From Emticicia sp. C21 (lineage in GTDB: Bacteria > Bacteroidota > Bacteroidia > Cytophagales > Spirosomataceae), in the NCBI RefSeq assembly GCF_003418935.1, contig NZ_QVMT01000002.1:1-64000 (forward strand): 64,000 nucleotides of DNA. The letters are read 5' to 3'. Below, piece after piece: positions 26,450 to 35,394 of this stretch; positions within the stretch are counted from its first letter, which is position 1; every line of letters begins with the position of its first letter. Under the pieces are notes generated by a model, which worked only from the letters and a program-made list of their open reading frames with translations, did no database searches and had not been told where the DNA came from. Position numbers and translations under genes: made by a program.

Positions 26450-27211
26450 ATGAAAAAAACATTAATTTTGTCTATTATTTTGGTATCAATTTTTGTTCTA
26501 TATTCCTGTAGAGAATCGGAAATTAATAATCCTGTCGCCTTAAAACAGGATATGTCAGAAGAAAAACTTCTCCAAAAAGTTAGAAGTATAGATGGATTAG
26601 ATCCAGTAGAAAAAAGGAAAATAGAAGAAGTTCTTATTCAAAAAATCAGGAAATCAGAAGAATTTACTTCTTTGGTAAATTTTGTACTTAAAGATAGGAT
26701 TAGCTGGGAGAATGTAAAGAATAAAAAAAGAGTTCCATTATTTATCGAAGGAGTTGATTTTAAACAGATTAAACAACAGCTTTCTACAGCTAATAACTAC
26801 AACGAAGCTGTTGAGCTATATAAAGAAATTTATATTGAATCTGAAAATCAAATTGAAAATGCAAAACAAATGATTTCTTTATTTCAGGCATTTGTTAACT
26901 CTCAACAAGAAGTTAGGTTATTGCCAATTCAAGCTGCACAAAAAATATTAGATGAGGCTGTTAAGGAAGAAATAAAATCAAGAGATTTAGCTAGAAAAAG
27001 TAATGTTCATAAAGATTGCTTCTTTGATTGTGGAGCAAATCTTAATCTTGCGTTAGATAAACAAAGTGCGATATTATTGGTTGCAACCTGGTCATGTATG
27101 CTAATGGCTTCGCCTATGGATATTGCTTGTGGTATAGTTGCTTATGCAAACTATAGTATTGAGACACATTATGCTTTTGAAACAGCTGAAGTTTGTTTCA
27201 ATGGTTGTTAA
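26450..27211 (+). CDS. Lipoprotein with Cys-rich hydrophobic C-terminus, unrecognised
   Basis: 253 residues from the ATG at 26450, chosen over an upstream in-frame ATG (26372) because it gives a clean lipoprotein signal, MKKTLILSIILVSIFVLYSC (Cys20). Residues 25-190 are charged and helical (KLLQKVRSIDGLDPVEKRK, then NYNEAVELYKEIY). The last 64 residues differ sharply: hydrophobic, with six cysteines (DCFFDC, WSC, IAC, VCFNGC). This plan, a helical leader and a compact Cys-rich end, recalls bacteriocin or toxin precursors, but no family was recognised. A small membrane protein gene starts 20 bases after the stop, like an immunity partner. AT content is higher than in neighbouring genes. Confidence 0.75.
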   Translation: MKKTLILSIILVSIFVLYSCRESEINNPVALKQDMSEEKLLQKVRSIDGLDPVEKRKIEEVLIQKIRKSEEFTSLVNFVLKDRISWENVKNKKRVPLFIEGVDFKQIKQQLSTANNYNEAVELYKEIYIESENQIENAKQMISLFQAFVNSQQEVRLLPIQAAQKILDEAVKEEIKSRDLARKSNVHKDCFFDCGANLNLALDKQSAILLVATWSCMLMASPMDIACGIVAYANYSIETHYAFETAEVCFNGC

Positions 27212-27231
27212 TCAATTTAATTCATAATAAA

Positions 27232-27552
27232 ATGCATTCCATACATCAAAAATTATTGTCTTTTTTAGAAAAATATACTTTATTTAAGAAATATAAAGAT
27301 GTAATTCTTTTATCTTTTTTGTTTCCAATGAGAGCTCTGATTCCTGATAAGTGGGAGATTACTTATTTAATTATTGTTTCTCTAATAGCCACGATTCTCT
27401 TCTTTTTATTTAATTATAATAATAAAGGCAGATTACTCCGTTTAGTTATAATGATATTCGCATCATTAGTTTTGTGGTTTTTTATTACTAATACAACAAG
27501 AACTCAAATGTATGAGAAATTCCCTCAAATGAAACAATTAAATAAGGAATAG
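27232..27552 (+). CDS. Small membrane protein, possible partner of the Cys-rich lipoprotein
   Basis: 106 residues from the ATG at 27232 (MHSIHQKLLSFLEKYTLFKK); a longer in-frame start at 27193 would overlap the upstream gene and is less likely. Two or three membrane helices are visible: DVILLSFLFPMRALI (weak), WEITYLIIVSLIATILFFLF and LRLVIMIFASLVLWFFI. The positively charged N-terminus and short tail suggest an inner-membrane protein. Same strand and 20-base spacing point to co-transcription with the Cys-rich lipoprotein. If that protein is a secreted toxin, this could provide immunity; nothing but context supports it. Confidence 0.65.
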   Translation: MHSIHQKLLSFLEKYTLFKKYKDVILLSFLFPMRALIPDKWEITYLIIVSLIATILFFLFNYNNKGRLLRLVIMIFASLVLWFFITNTTRTQMYEKFPQMKQLNKE

Positions 27553-27579
27553 CTTCAGATTTTATAAGAGTTAATTTAG

Positions 27580-27625
27580 TTAGGCGCAATAATAGATAAT
27601 TCTACATATCTATTATTGCGCCTAA
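27580..27625 (+). terminator. Perfect 19-bp hairpin after the Cys-rich lipoprotein pair
   Basis: Arms 27580-27598 and 27607-27625 (core AGGCGCAATAATAG) are fully complementary with an 8-base loop. It follows the last stop of the pair by 27 bases. The downstream T tract is broken (ATATTGTTTT). Confidence 0.65.
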
Positions 27626-27853
27626 TATTGTTTTATAGTGATTTATTAGTATAAATCATTCTTATAAATGTTTCTTGAAACAATATCTCTAGTAGCTTCA
27701 AACGATTGAAAATAAATATTTTATAAAAAAATATTATGACTCTATATCTAGCCAAAATGGCCTGTTTCGGCGCGAATTAAAGGGTTTTCTATAAAATTAT
27801 CATTTATGTGGTATAAAACTTGTTAAAAAACAGATAATCCTAATTGTATTTCT

Positions 27854-27884
27854 TTGATAATATGTATGAATCTATGTATTTTTG
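27854..27884 (+). promoter_or_regulatory. Promoter of the ppiD-like gene
   Basis: TTG (27854-27856), 20-base spacer, TATTTTTG (27877-27884), an exact consensus match. The leader is about 75 bases. Confidence 0.75.
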
Positions 27885-27966
27885 CGGTTCGTTTTTTTAC
27901 AGGTTTTACCTTTAACCGATTATCACCTAAAAACACGGACTAAAATTCAGTATAAAATAAAAACTA

Positions 27967-30105
27967 ATGGCTTTAATTAACAAAATTCGGGAGCGTTCGG
28001 GGATCGCAGTTGCAGTTATCGCAGTTGCCCTTATTCTATTTATCGTTGGAGGAGATTTATTCTACGGCAGTAGTGGAAATGGAGGCCTTTTTGGCGGTAA
28101 CAAAAATAAAATTGGTGAAATAGCCGGCACAAGCATTGATGCACAGGCATTTCAGGCAAAATTAGATGTAGCACGTACCAATTACGAACAACAGGCAGGA
28201 AGAGCATTACAAGAGCAAGAAGTGCAACAACTCCGCAATCAGGTTTGGGAGCAAATGATTTTTGATATTGCTTACAAAGAAGAATTTGAAAAATTAGGCT
28301 TAAAAGTAACTCCTGATGAATTACGTGAAATGATTCAAGGTACTAAAAACCTGAGTCCGATGATTAAACAACAGTTTACTGACCCTCAAACAGGACAGTA
28401 CGATCGTAATCGTCACATCGAATTCATCAATGCAGCTGCCGGTAATCAATTGCCAGCACCGCAAAAAATGGCCTGGGACCAGATTAAAGAAAGCGCGATG
28501 CAACAACGTTTGTTAGAGAAATACAACGCATTGCTTAGCTCATCTACTTTTGTCACTACAGCCGAAGCCAAAAAAGAGTACGAAGGACAAGTAACGAAAG
28601 CAGATGCTAAATATTTGTACGTACCGTATTTTAGTGTTAATGATACAACTATCAAAGTAACAGACAGCCAATTGTCTGATTACCTGAGCAAACATAGCAA
28701 AGAATATGTAGGCTACGATAGCCGCTCATTTGACTACGTAGTATATCAGGTAGCCGCAACGAAAGAAGATAGCGCAGCCCTTTACGAAGATATTAAATCT
28801 TTCGCTAAAGGTTTAGCCGCAGCTGCTGACCCACAAGCGTATGCCTCTGCTAACTCAGAAGTAAGATACCCTTACGAGCGTTCAGCAAGCGAATTAAGTG
28901 CTGATTTAAAAACAGCTTTGGCAACAGCTATTCCTGGTGCGGTAATCGGGCCATTCAAAGAAGGTAGCGTGTACTCGATTCATAAATTTGAAGGTACTAC
29001 TATAGATACAGCTTACACTGTTCGTGCAAGCCATATCCTGATTCCTTTTGCTGCAGGTTCTCCTGATTCAGTAAAGGCTGCTGCCCGTACACAGGCACAG
29101 TCTCTATTAGATCAGTTGAAACAAGGTGCTGATTTCGCTACTTTAGCTCGTACAAACAGTCAGGATGGTTCAGCTCAGCAAGGTGGAGATTTAGGTTTCT
29201 TCAAACAAGGTAGAATGGTGAAACCGTTCAATGATGCGGTTTTTGGTATGAGCGGAACCGGTTTAGTACCAAACTTGGTAGAAACAGAGTTCGGATATCA
29301 TATTATCAAGGTTACAGAGCCAAAATCAAATCTTAAATATAAAGTGGCCAGTATCAGCCGCGAATTACAGGCTAGCGAAGCTACCCGTAATGCTGCTTAT
29401 CAAAAAGCTGAAACTTTACGTTCAAGTGTAGATTCAGATAAAGAGTTTGAAGAAGCAGTGAAAAAGGATCCTAAACTGGTCATGTTGAAAGCTGAAAGAG
29501 TATTCCCTGATGCAGCTGCATTTAATACTATTCAGAATGCACGTGAAGTTGTGTTGTGGGCATTCAGCGATGATACTAAAGTAGGTTCGGTTTCAAATAG
29601 AGTATTTGAAATTGGTGATAACTTTATTGTAGCAGCTATCAAATCTAAATCAGAGAAAGATAATCCTAAGGTAGATGATTTCAGAGAGGCTTTGACAGCT
29701 AAAGTTCGTAACGAAATCAAAGCTGAGCAAATCACGAAGAAGCTGGCAGGTGCTACCGGAACATTAGAGCAAATCGCTCAGAAATACGGTGCAGGTGCTA
29801 TTGTTGAAGCAGCTAACCAAATCAGCTTGGCAACAGGATTATTAACAACACCTGGTGTTGACCCGATTGCTATAGGTAAGATTTTCAGCTTGGCTGCTGG
29901 CAAACGTTCGAAACCTTTTGTAGGCGAAAACGGTGTATTCATTGTAGAAACCACTGCTATTACTCCTGCTCCTGCCATTGCTGATTACTCACAATACAAA
30001 ACACAGGTATTGCAACGTAGTGGTGGCTTTGGTGCTTCTTACTTAGCTAACCAAGCTATTCGTGATAACGCTAATATCAAAGATAACAGAGCAAAATTCT
30101 TCTGA
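27967..30105 (+). CDS. Peptidylprolyl isomerase, PpiD/SurA type
   Basis: 712 residues. One N-terminal membrane anchor (about 12-28, IAVAVIAVALILFIVGG) places the rest in the periplasm. A SurA-like N-terminal chaperone region with KIGEIAGTSIDAQAFQAKL follows. The parvulin domain spans roughly 355-460: RASHILIPF, GADFATLARTNSQDGSAQQG, GDLGFFKQGRMVKPFNDAVF, FGYHIIKV. A second, divergent rotamase-like part lies near the C-terminus. PpiD-type proteins help newly exported proteins fold at the Sec exit. The Bacteroidota form is longer than E. coli PpiD (623 aa). Strong promoter upstream and a strong bidirectional terminator downstream, so it is a single-gene unit. Confidence 0.92.
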   Translation: MALINKIRERSGIAVAVIAVALILFIVGGDLFYGSSGNGGLFGGNKNKIGEIAGTSIDAQAFQAKLDVARTNYEQQAGRALQEQEVQQLRNQVWEQMIFDIAYKEEFEKLGLKVTPDELREMIQGTKNLSPMIKQQFTDPQTGQYDRNRHIEFINAAAGNQLPAPQKMAWDQIKESAMQQRLLEKYNALLSSSTFVTTAEAKKEYEGQVTKADAKYLYVPYFSVNDTTIKVTDSQLSDYLSKHSKEYVGYDSRSFDYVVYQVAATKEDSAALYEDIKSFAKGLAAAADPQAYASANSEVRYPYERSASELSADLKTALATAIPGAVIGPFKEGSVYSIHKFEGTTIDTAYTVRASHILIPFAAGSPDSVKAAARTQAQSLLDQLKQGADFATLARTNSQDGSAQQGGDLGFFKQGRMVKPFNDAVFGMSGTGLVPNLVETEFGYHIIKVTEPKSNLKYKVASISRELQASEATRNAAYQKAETLRSSVDSDKEFEEAVKKDPKLVMLKAERVFPDAAAFNTIQNAREVVLWAFSDDTKVGSVSNRVFEIGDNFIVAAIKSKSEKDNPKVDDFREALTAKVRNEIKAEQITKKLAGATGTLEQIAQKYGAGAIVEAANQISLATGLLTTPGVDPIAIGKIFSLAAGKRSKPFVGENGVFIVETTAITPAPAIADYSQYKTQVLQRSGGFGASYLANQAIRDNANIKDNRAKFF

Positions 30106-30135
30106 TAAAACGAAGATTAATTCGTTAATTGATAT

Positions 30136-30174
30136 AAAAAAGAATAGCAGCCCGAAAGGCTGCTATTCTTTTTT
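30136..30174. terminator. Bidirectional terminator between ppiD and alkB-like genes
   Basis: A perfect 17-bp stem (AGAATAGCAGCC and GGCTGCTATTCT flanked by A and T runs, loop CGAAA) serves both convergent genes. Confidence 0.9.
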
Positions 30175-30179
30175 ATCGA

Positions 30180-31295
30180 CTAACTAAACCGACTCACTAC
30201 TTCTCGTATCTGCTCGGTACTATATTCTCTCTCCTGCCAGTCCTCTAATCGCTTATTCATTGTCTTAAACCATAATGGTGGCACTAAAGAAATTAATATC
30301 ATTAGGGTATAACCATAAGGCAGTTGAGGGCTTTCATCAAAATGTCTTAATACCTGATACGGTCTTGCCGCATAAGCATGATGATCTGAATGACGCTGCA
30401 AATGGAAGAGCATCAGATTACTATAATAATGATTGGCATTCCATGAATGTAAAGGATTTACTTTTTCATATTTACCGGGCGCAATTTCTTTGCGCATAAT
30501 TCCATAATGTTCTATATAGTTAACACATTCCAGAGAAAGCACGGCTATAATACTTTGAACAATAGTAAACGTAGGTATAATCCATTCAAACTTACCTGAT
30601 AAATAGCTGAATAATAAAGTCATGCTTACGCAAAACAGAATAGGTAGTACAACTGCCCAAATCATACCATTGTGCCATGACCAAACAGATAGATTCTGTT
30701 TTGCCAACTGCTTCTTTTCGATATGCCATGCACTTTTGAAGCTACCGATAAGGGTCTGTTTCCAGAAAGAAAAAATACTTTGATTCTTTCGGGCAGTAGC
30801 CGGGTCGAATGGGGTAGCTACATGAGTATGATGCCCCCGATTATGCTCTATCAGAAAGTGCATATAGCCAACCGTCATTAAAGTAGCTTTGGCATGAAAC
30901 TGTGCCCATGGACTGGTACGATGCCCTAATTCATGAGCCACATTGATAATAGTAGACGCATAAACACCTTGGCTGAGCATTAAACCCACTATCTGCCACC
31001 ACGTAAGGTTATCAAAAACCAGAATATAACAGCCCCACAGCAAAATGAAATATTGTATATATACGTGAGAATAGACCAATACATCAAAGTATTTGTCTTT
31101 CAGCAATTTTTCGTATTCTTCTGTACTGGCATTCTGTGAATCCCGGCTAATCACCTGATCCATAATAGGAACCAGTATATAGCCATAGACAAATACAAAG
31201 AAAGTCCAGTTATGACTAATGAAGTAGTAGCCTGATAGTAGAAAAACAATAAAGGAATATCCCCAGGCAAAGCCGATTTTCTTGCGAATATGCAT
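30180..31295 (-). CDS. AlkB-like alkane 1-monooxygenase (membrane di-iron hydroxylase)
   Basis: 371 residues with about six membrane helices. The histidine boxes of the AlkB/xylene monooxygenase group are intact: HELGHR, EHNRGHHTHV, LQRHSDHH, plus NYIEHYG. These bind two irons and insert oxygen at a terminal C-H bond. AlkB needs electrons from rubredoxin and rubredoxin reductase; neither is fused or encoded nearby. Bacteroidota homologues may act on fatty-acyl or other lipid substrates rather than fuel alkanes, so the substrate is open. The gene ends right at the shared terminator with ppiD. No standard promoter was seen. Confidence 0.9.
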   Translation of the reverse strand: MHIRKKIGFAWGYSFIVFLLSGYYFISHNWTFFVFVYGYILVPIMDQVISRDSQNASTEEYEKLLKDKYFDVLVYSHVYIQYFILLWGCYILVFDNLTWWQIVGLMLSQGVYASTIINVAHELGHRTSPWAQFHAKATLMTVGYMHFLIEHNRGHHTHVATPFDPATARKNQSIFSFWKQTLIGSFKSAWHIEKKQLAKQNLSVWSWHNGMIWAVVLPILFCVSMTLLFSYLSGKFEWIIPTFTIVQSIIAVLSLECVNYIEHYGIMRKEIAPGKYEKVNPLHSWNANHYYSNLMLFHLQRHSDHHAYAARPYQVLRHFDESPQLPYGYTLMILISLVPPLWFKTMNKRLEDWQEREYSTEQIREVVSRFS

Positions 31296-31390
31296 AATTG
31301 TAAAAATTAAGTAGATACTTTACAATCAGGGTCTTCAAAACTTGTATTTTTGTTACTAATATACACATCCAACACTCTAACCACTGCAAA

Positions 31391-31984
31391 ATGACGGAAT
31401 TTTTTATTTTTCTTAAATTAGGTTATCAGCACATAACCGACATCAACGGCTACGACCATATTCTATTTGTAGTAGCTTTATGTGCCATTTATCGCATAAC
31501 CGATTGGAAAAAAGTATTGGTTCTGGTAACGGCTTTTACCATTGGTCATTCCATTACTTTAGCCTTAGCAGCCCTTAATATCATAGAGTATAGCACCGAA
31601 CTCATTGAATTTCTGATCCCTGTTACAATTATTTTTACTTGTATTACTAATCTTTTTCACAAAAGTAGCGATAATGCATTAGCTAAAGAAGATTTCTCAC
31701 CTGTCAGATATGTGCTTGCATTAGGTTTTGGACTGATTCACGGTATGGGTTTTTCTAACTATTTACGCAGTTTATTGGGCAAAGACGAAAACATTATTCC
31801 TCAACTGCTGGCTTTCAATATCGGGCTTGAATTTGGGCAGATATTTATTATCGCTATTGCTATGGGTCTTGGTTTCTTAATAATGAATGTCTTTAAGGTA
31901 AAAAAGCATACCTGGAATCTGATTCTTTCTAGCTTCGTAGCTGGGGTAGCCTTTAAATTAATGACTGAAAAATGGTTTTTCTAA
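31391..31984 (+). CDS. HupE/UreJ family membrane protein
   Basis: 197 residues with about six helices. GYQHITDINGYDHILFVVAL at the start, AFTIGHSITLALA in the second helix and FGLIHGMGFSNYLR in the middle mark the HupE/UreJ family, whose histidines probably bind nickel or a related metal. Known members import nickel for hydrogenase or urease; no such enzyme is encoded in this window, so the transported ion is uncertain. A TATTTTTG element about 35 bases upstream could be its promoter, without a matched -33. Confidence 0.88.
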   Translation: MTEFFIFLKLGYQHITDINGYDHILFVVALCAIYRITDWKKVLVLVTAFTIGHSITLALAALNIIEYSTELIEFLIPVTIIFTCITNLFHKSSDNALAKEDFSPVRYVLALGFGLIHGMGFSNYLRSLLGKDENIIPQLLAFNIGLEFGQIFIIAIAMGLGFLIMNVFKVKKHTWNLILSSFVAGVAFKLMTEKWFF

Positions 31985-32081
31985 AGAGAATATCCCCTAA
32001 ATTGCGTGATTATTAGTCAACGAATTTTTCCTAAATCGCATATATTTTCATCCGAACTGTATAATTAACCTTCATCAAAGC

Positions 32082-34457
32082 ATGAAAAAACTATCTATTT
32101 TTATTGGTTTGGTGGTTTGTGGAGCTTTGTCGCTTAATGCGCAACAAGCACCCACTACCCAATATAATGCCAATACCAAGTTCGAACAAATGGGTACGGG
32201 CTTACCAACGCCTAATACCTTCCGAACGGCAGCCGGTGCTCCCGGTAGAGATTACTGGCAACAAAAAGCTGATTACGATATCAAAGCCGAATTAAATGAT
32301 ACTGATCAGAGTATCACGGGTACAGAGAAAATCACTTATACTAACAATGCGCCGGAAGAGTTACGTTATTTATGGTTACAATTAGATCAGAACGTATTCT
32401 CAAAAAATTCAGATGGCAACATTACCCGCCAATCTGCCATTAACCCTACGAGCGGTTCTAGTTTTACTAATCTGGGTAATTTAAGCGGAGCAAATGATAA
32501 AGATTATGGCTATAAGATTTCAGCAGTAAAGGACGCTGCTGGTAAAGATTTACGCTATACCATCAATGGAACCATGATGCGTATCGACCTCCCTACCCCT
32601 TTGGCAAAAGGTATGCAGTTCGTATTTCAGGTTGACTGGAAGTTCAATATTATCGATTTGAAATCGGTAGGAGGTAGAAGCGGTTATGAGCTTTTTCCTA
32701 AAGATGGCAATGTGTTGTATGAAATTGCACAGTGGTTTCCTCGTATGGCAGTTTATGACGATGTAAACGGCTGGCAACACAAACAATTTTTAGGCCAGGG
32801 TGAATTTACATTGCCTTTTGGAGATTATAAAGTGGCCTTAACTGTACCAAACGATATGGTACTAGGTGCAACAGGTGAGTTACAAAACCCGAAAGATGTT
32901 CTGACAGCCACGCAGCAAAAACGCTTAGAACAGGCAAAAACTGCTAAAACACCTGTCTTAATTGTTACTCAAGCGGAAGCAGAAGCAGCAGAAAAAGGCA
33001 AGCCAACAGGCAAGAAAACCTGGGTGTATGTAGCTAAAAACGTGCGCGACTTCGCTTTTGCTACCTCACGTAAATTCATCTGGGATGCTATGATGGTAGA
33101 TGTGGAAGGTAAAAAAGTATGGGCAATGTCTTTGTATCCGAAAGAAGCGAATCCGCTTTGGGGACAATATTCAACCCGTGTGGTAGCACATACTTTAGTT
33201 AACTATTCAAAACGTTCAGTAGCTTATCCTTATCCGGTTGCTTATTCAGTACACGGCACGGTAGGAGGTATGGAATACCCAATGATGAGTTTTAACGGTG
33301 CTCGCCCGGAAGCAGACGGCACTTATTCAGAAGGCACTAAAAACTTTTTAATTCTGGTAATTATTCATGAAGTAGGACATAACTTCTTCCCGATGATTGT
33401 AAACTCTGACGAGCGTCAGTGGTCATGGATGGACGAGGGTTTAAACACTTTCTTAGAGGGATTAACCTGTCTGGAGTGGGACAGAAACTTCCCGGCTAAC
33501 GGTATCGAACCGCAATACATTACGGGCTATATGAAGATTGAAGCTGATAAGCAAAATCCGATCATGAGTAGCTCTGATAATATTATTCCAGGTACTTTTG
33601 GTCCGAATGCTTATTCAAAACCTGCTACGGGTTTGAATATCCTGCGTGAAACTATCATGGGTCGTGAGCTATTTGACTATGCGTTCAAAGAATACTCACG
33701 CCGTTGGGCATTCAAACACCCGACACCAGCCGATTTCTTCCGTACAATGGAAGATGCTTCAGGCGTTGATTTAGACTGGTTCTGGAAAGGCTGGTTCTAT
33801 GGTGTAGAGCCTGCAGATCAGGCTATTGCCAATGTAGAATGGTATAGCATAGATTCGCAAGACCCGGCTAAGCAAAAAGCAATGGCCAAAGCGGAAGCCG
33901 ATGCCAAGAGAGAAACATTGAGCAATATCCGTAACAAAACAGATATTAAACAAACGGTTGTAGAGGCAGATTCGACTATGAGAGATTTCTATAATTCTTA
34001 TGATAAATTTGCCGTAACCGATGCTGATAAAAAGAAATATGAGCAATATCTGTCTACTTTGACCGCCGATGAGCGCAAAATGATAGAAGAAGGTAAAAAC
34101 TTCTATGTGATGAGCCTGAAAAACAAAGGTGGTCTGGTAATGCCCGTAATCATCAGAATGGAGTTTGAGGATGGTACTTTTGAAGATGTAAGAATCCCGG
34201 TTGAAGTATGGAGAGTCAACGATAAAGAGGTGAAAAAGACTTTGGTAACAACCAAAAAAGTAGCCAGGTTTAAGCTAGATCCGTATCATGAAATTCCAGA
34301 TATTGATACCTCTGATAATACTTTCCCGAAAGAGCCTGCGCAGCCGACTCGCTTCCAGGCCTTTAAGCAAAGAGGTTTCGGTGGTGGCCCGAACCCAATG
34401 CAGGAGGCAAAGAAAAATCAGCCGACGGGAGTGCAAACAAGTGGAGATAAGAAATAG
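32082..34457 (+). CDS. M1 family metallopeptidase
   Basis: 791 residues, exported (signal peptide 1-20 ending LNAQ). The zinc site is HEVGH, followed after 18 residues by the third ligand Glu in MDEGLNTFLE, the exact M1 spacing. The exopeptidase motif appears as GTVGGMEYPMM, the usual form in Bacteroidota homologues (GGMEYP instead of GAMEN). The N-terminal beta domain (YDIKAELNDTDQSITGTEKI) and a long C-terminal region follow M1 design. It probably trims peptides in the periplasm or at the surface. The C-terminal tail is rich in Gly, Pro and Gln. A terminator follows. Confidence 0.93.
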   Translation: MKKLSIFIGLVVCGALSLNAQQAPTTQYNANTKFEQMGTGLPTPNTFRTAAGAPGRDYWQQKADYDIKAELNDTDQSITGTEKITYTNNAPEELRYLWLQLDQNVFSKNSDGNITRQSAINPTSGSSFTNLGNLSGANDKDYGYKISAVKDAAGKDLRYTINGTMMRIDLPTPLAKGMQFVFQVDWKFNIIDLKSVGGRSGYELFPKDGNVLYEIAQWFPRMAVYDDVNGWQHKQFLGQGEFTLPFGDYKVALTVPNDMVLGATGELQNPKDVLTATQQKRLEQAKTAKTPVLIVTQAEAEAAEKGKPTGKKTWVYVAKNVRDFAFATSRKFIWDAMMVDVEGKKVWAMSLYPKEANPLWGQYSTRVVAHTLVNYSKRSVAYPYPVAYSVHGTVGGMEYPMMSFNGARPEADGTYSEGTKNFLILVIIHEVGHNFFPMIVNSDERQWSWMDEGLNTFLEGLTCLEWDRNFPANGIEPQYITGYMKIEADKQNPIMSSSDNIIPGTFGPNAYSKPATGLNILRETIMGRELFDYAFKEYSRRWAFKHPTPADFFRTMEDASGVDLDWFWKGWFYGVEPADQAIANVEWYSIDSQDPAKQKAMAKAEADAKRETLSNIRNKTDIKQTVVEADSTMRDFYNSYDKFAVTDADKKKYEQYLSTLTADERKMIEEGKNFYVMSLKNKGGLVMPVIIRMEFEDGTFEDVRIPVEVWRVNDKEVKKTLVTTKKVARFKLDPYHEIPDIDTSDNTFPKEPAQPTRFQAFKQRGFGGGPNPMQEAKKNQPTGVQTSGDKK

Positions 34458-34485
34458 CAATTTCTGCAAGAATAATGTTAAATTG

Positions 34486-34507
34486 GCCGGAGAGAAACCT
34501 CTCCGGC
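34486..34507 (+). terminator. Terminator of the M1 peptidase gene
   Basis: GCCGGAGAG and CTCTCCGGC form a perfect 9-bp GC-rich stem with a 4-base loop, followed by six T. Confidence 0.9.
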
Positions 34508-34535
34508 TTTTTTATTCAACAAACCATCAAACGCC

Positions 34536-35348
34536 ATGCTCTTACAAACCTTAAAATTGTCGATTGAAAACCATATTGCGCATGTAATACTGAACCGTCC
34601 TGAAAAAGCGAATGCACTTAATCAGTCAGCATGGGATGAAATCAAAGAGATTTTTGAGAATCTTGATGAAAATCCCGAAGTACGGGTAATTGTGCTGGAA
34701 GGCGGAGAAAGTAACCATTTCTGTGCGGGTATTGATTTGAGTTTGCTGATGTCAGTTTCACAGACTGATATTAATTGTGAGGGGAGAAGAAGAGAAAAAA
34801 TCAGGAAAGATGTTTTTCGTTTACAAGCCCCAATCAACGCTATTGAAAACTGCTCGAAGCCTGTTTTAGTAGCTATTCACGGTGGTTGTATTGGCGGAGG
34901 TATAGACCTGATTTGTGCCTGTGATATGCGTTATTGTACAGAAGATGCCTACTTTACTATCAAGGAAATAGATATGGGCATGGTGGCCGATTTAGGCACC
35001 TTACAACGCCTACCTAAATTGATAGGAGATGGCTTGGTGCGCGAAATGGCTTATACAGGCAGAAACGTGGATGGCAAAGAAGCAGAGAAAATCGGCATCG
35101 TCAACAGGGTTTTTCCTGATAAAAGTGTAATGATGGAAGAAGTATTCAAATTAGCTGCTACAATTGCGTCTAAATCTCCTTTATCTATTCGGGGCACTAA
35201 ACATATTCTATTACACACCAGGGATCATTCTGTAGCCGATGGACTGAATTATATGGCAACCTGGAATGCGGCCATGTTGCTTTCAAGTGATTTGCAGGAA
35301 GCCTTTATGGCGAAGATGCAAAAGAGAGAGGCGGGCTTTGAGGATTAA
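34536..35348 (+). CDS. Enoyl-CoA hydratase/isomerase, dienoyl-CoA isomerase-like
   Basis: 270 residues of the crotonase superfamily. The oxyanion-hole segments are FCAGIDLSLLM and GGCIGGGIDLICACDMRYC. The region ACDMRYCTEDAYFTIKEID with MVADLGTLQRLPKLIG and the later RDHSVADGLNYMATWN closely follow eukaryotic ECH1, the delta3,5-delta2,4-dienoyl-CoA isomerase of fatty-acid beta-oxidation. The acidic residues in VKEID- and ADLGT-like positions used by that enzyme are conserved (Glu and Asp). It would handle double bonds during breakdown of unsaturated fatty acids. No other beta-oxidation gene adjoins; a single-gene unit after a terminator. Confidence 0.88.
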   Translation: MLLQTLKLSIENHIAHVILNRPEKANALNQSAWDEIKEIFENLDENPEVRVIVLEGGESNHFCAGIDLSLLMSVSQTDINCEGRRREKIRKDVFRLQAPINAIENCSKPVLVAIHGGCIGGGIDLICACDMRYCTEDAYFTIKEIDMGMVADLGTLQRLPKLIGDGLVREMAYTGRNVDGKEAEKIGIVNRVFPDKSVMMEEVFKLAATIASKSPLSIRGTKHILLHTRDHSVADGLNYMATWNAAMLLSSDLQEAFMAKMQKREAGFED

Positions 35349-35353
35349 TTATT

Positions 35354-35389
35354 TGTGGGGCGAACTTCCAGTTCAACCCACAAGTTCGC
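35354..35389. repeat. Small compound inverted repeat
   Basis: TTGTGGG (35354) pairs with CCCACAA (35377), and GCGAACT (35360-35366) pairs with AGTTCGC (35383-35389), giving two interleaved inverted repeats between convergent genes. The core resembles the palindrome at 8514-8530. Confidence 0.45.
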
Positions 35390-35394
35390 ATCTT

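Larger units (their letters stand above)
27553..27966. other. Intergenic region with hairpin and ppiD promoter
   Basis: 414 bases. It contains a perfect 19-bp hairpin (27580-27625) and the ppiD promoter (27854-27884). The central part (27630-27850) shows nothing recognisable. Confidence 0.6.
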
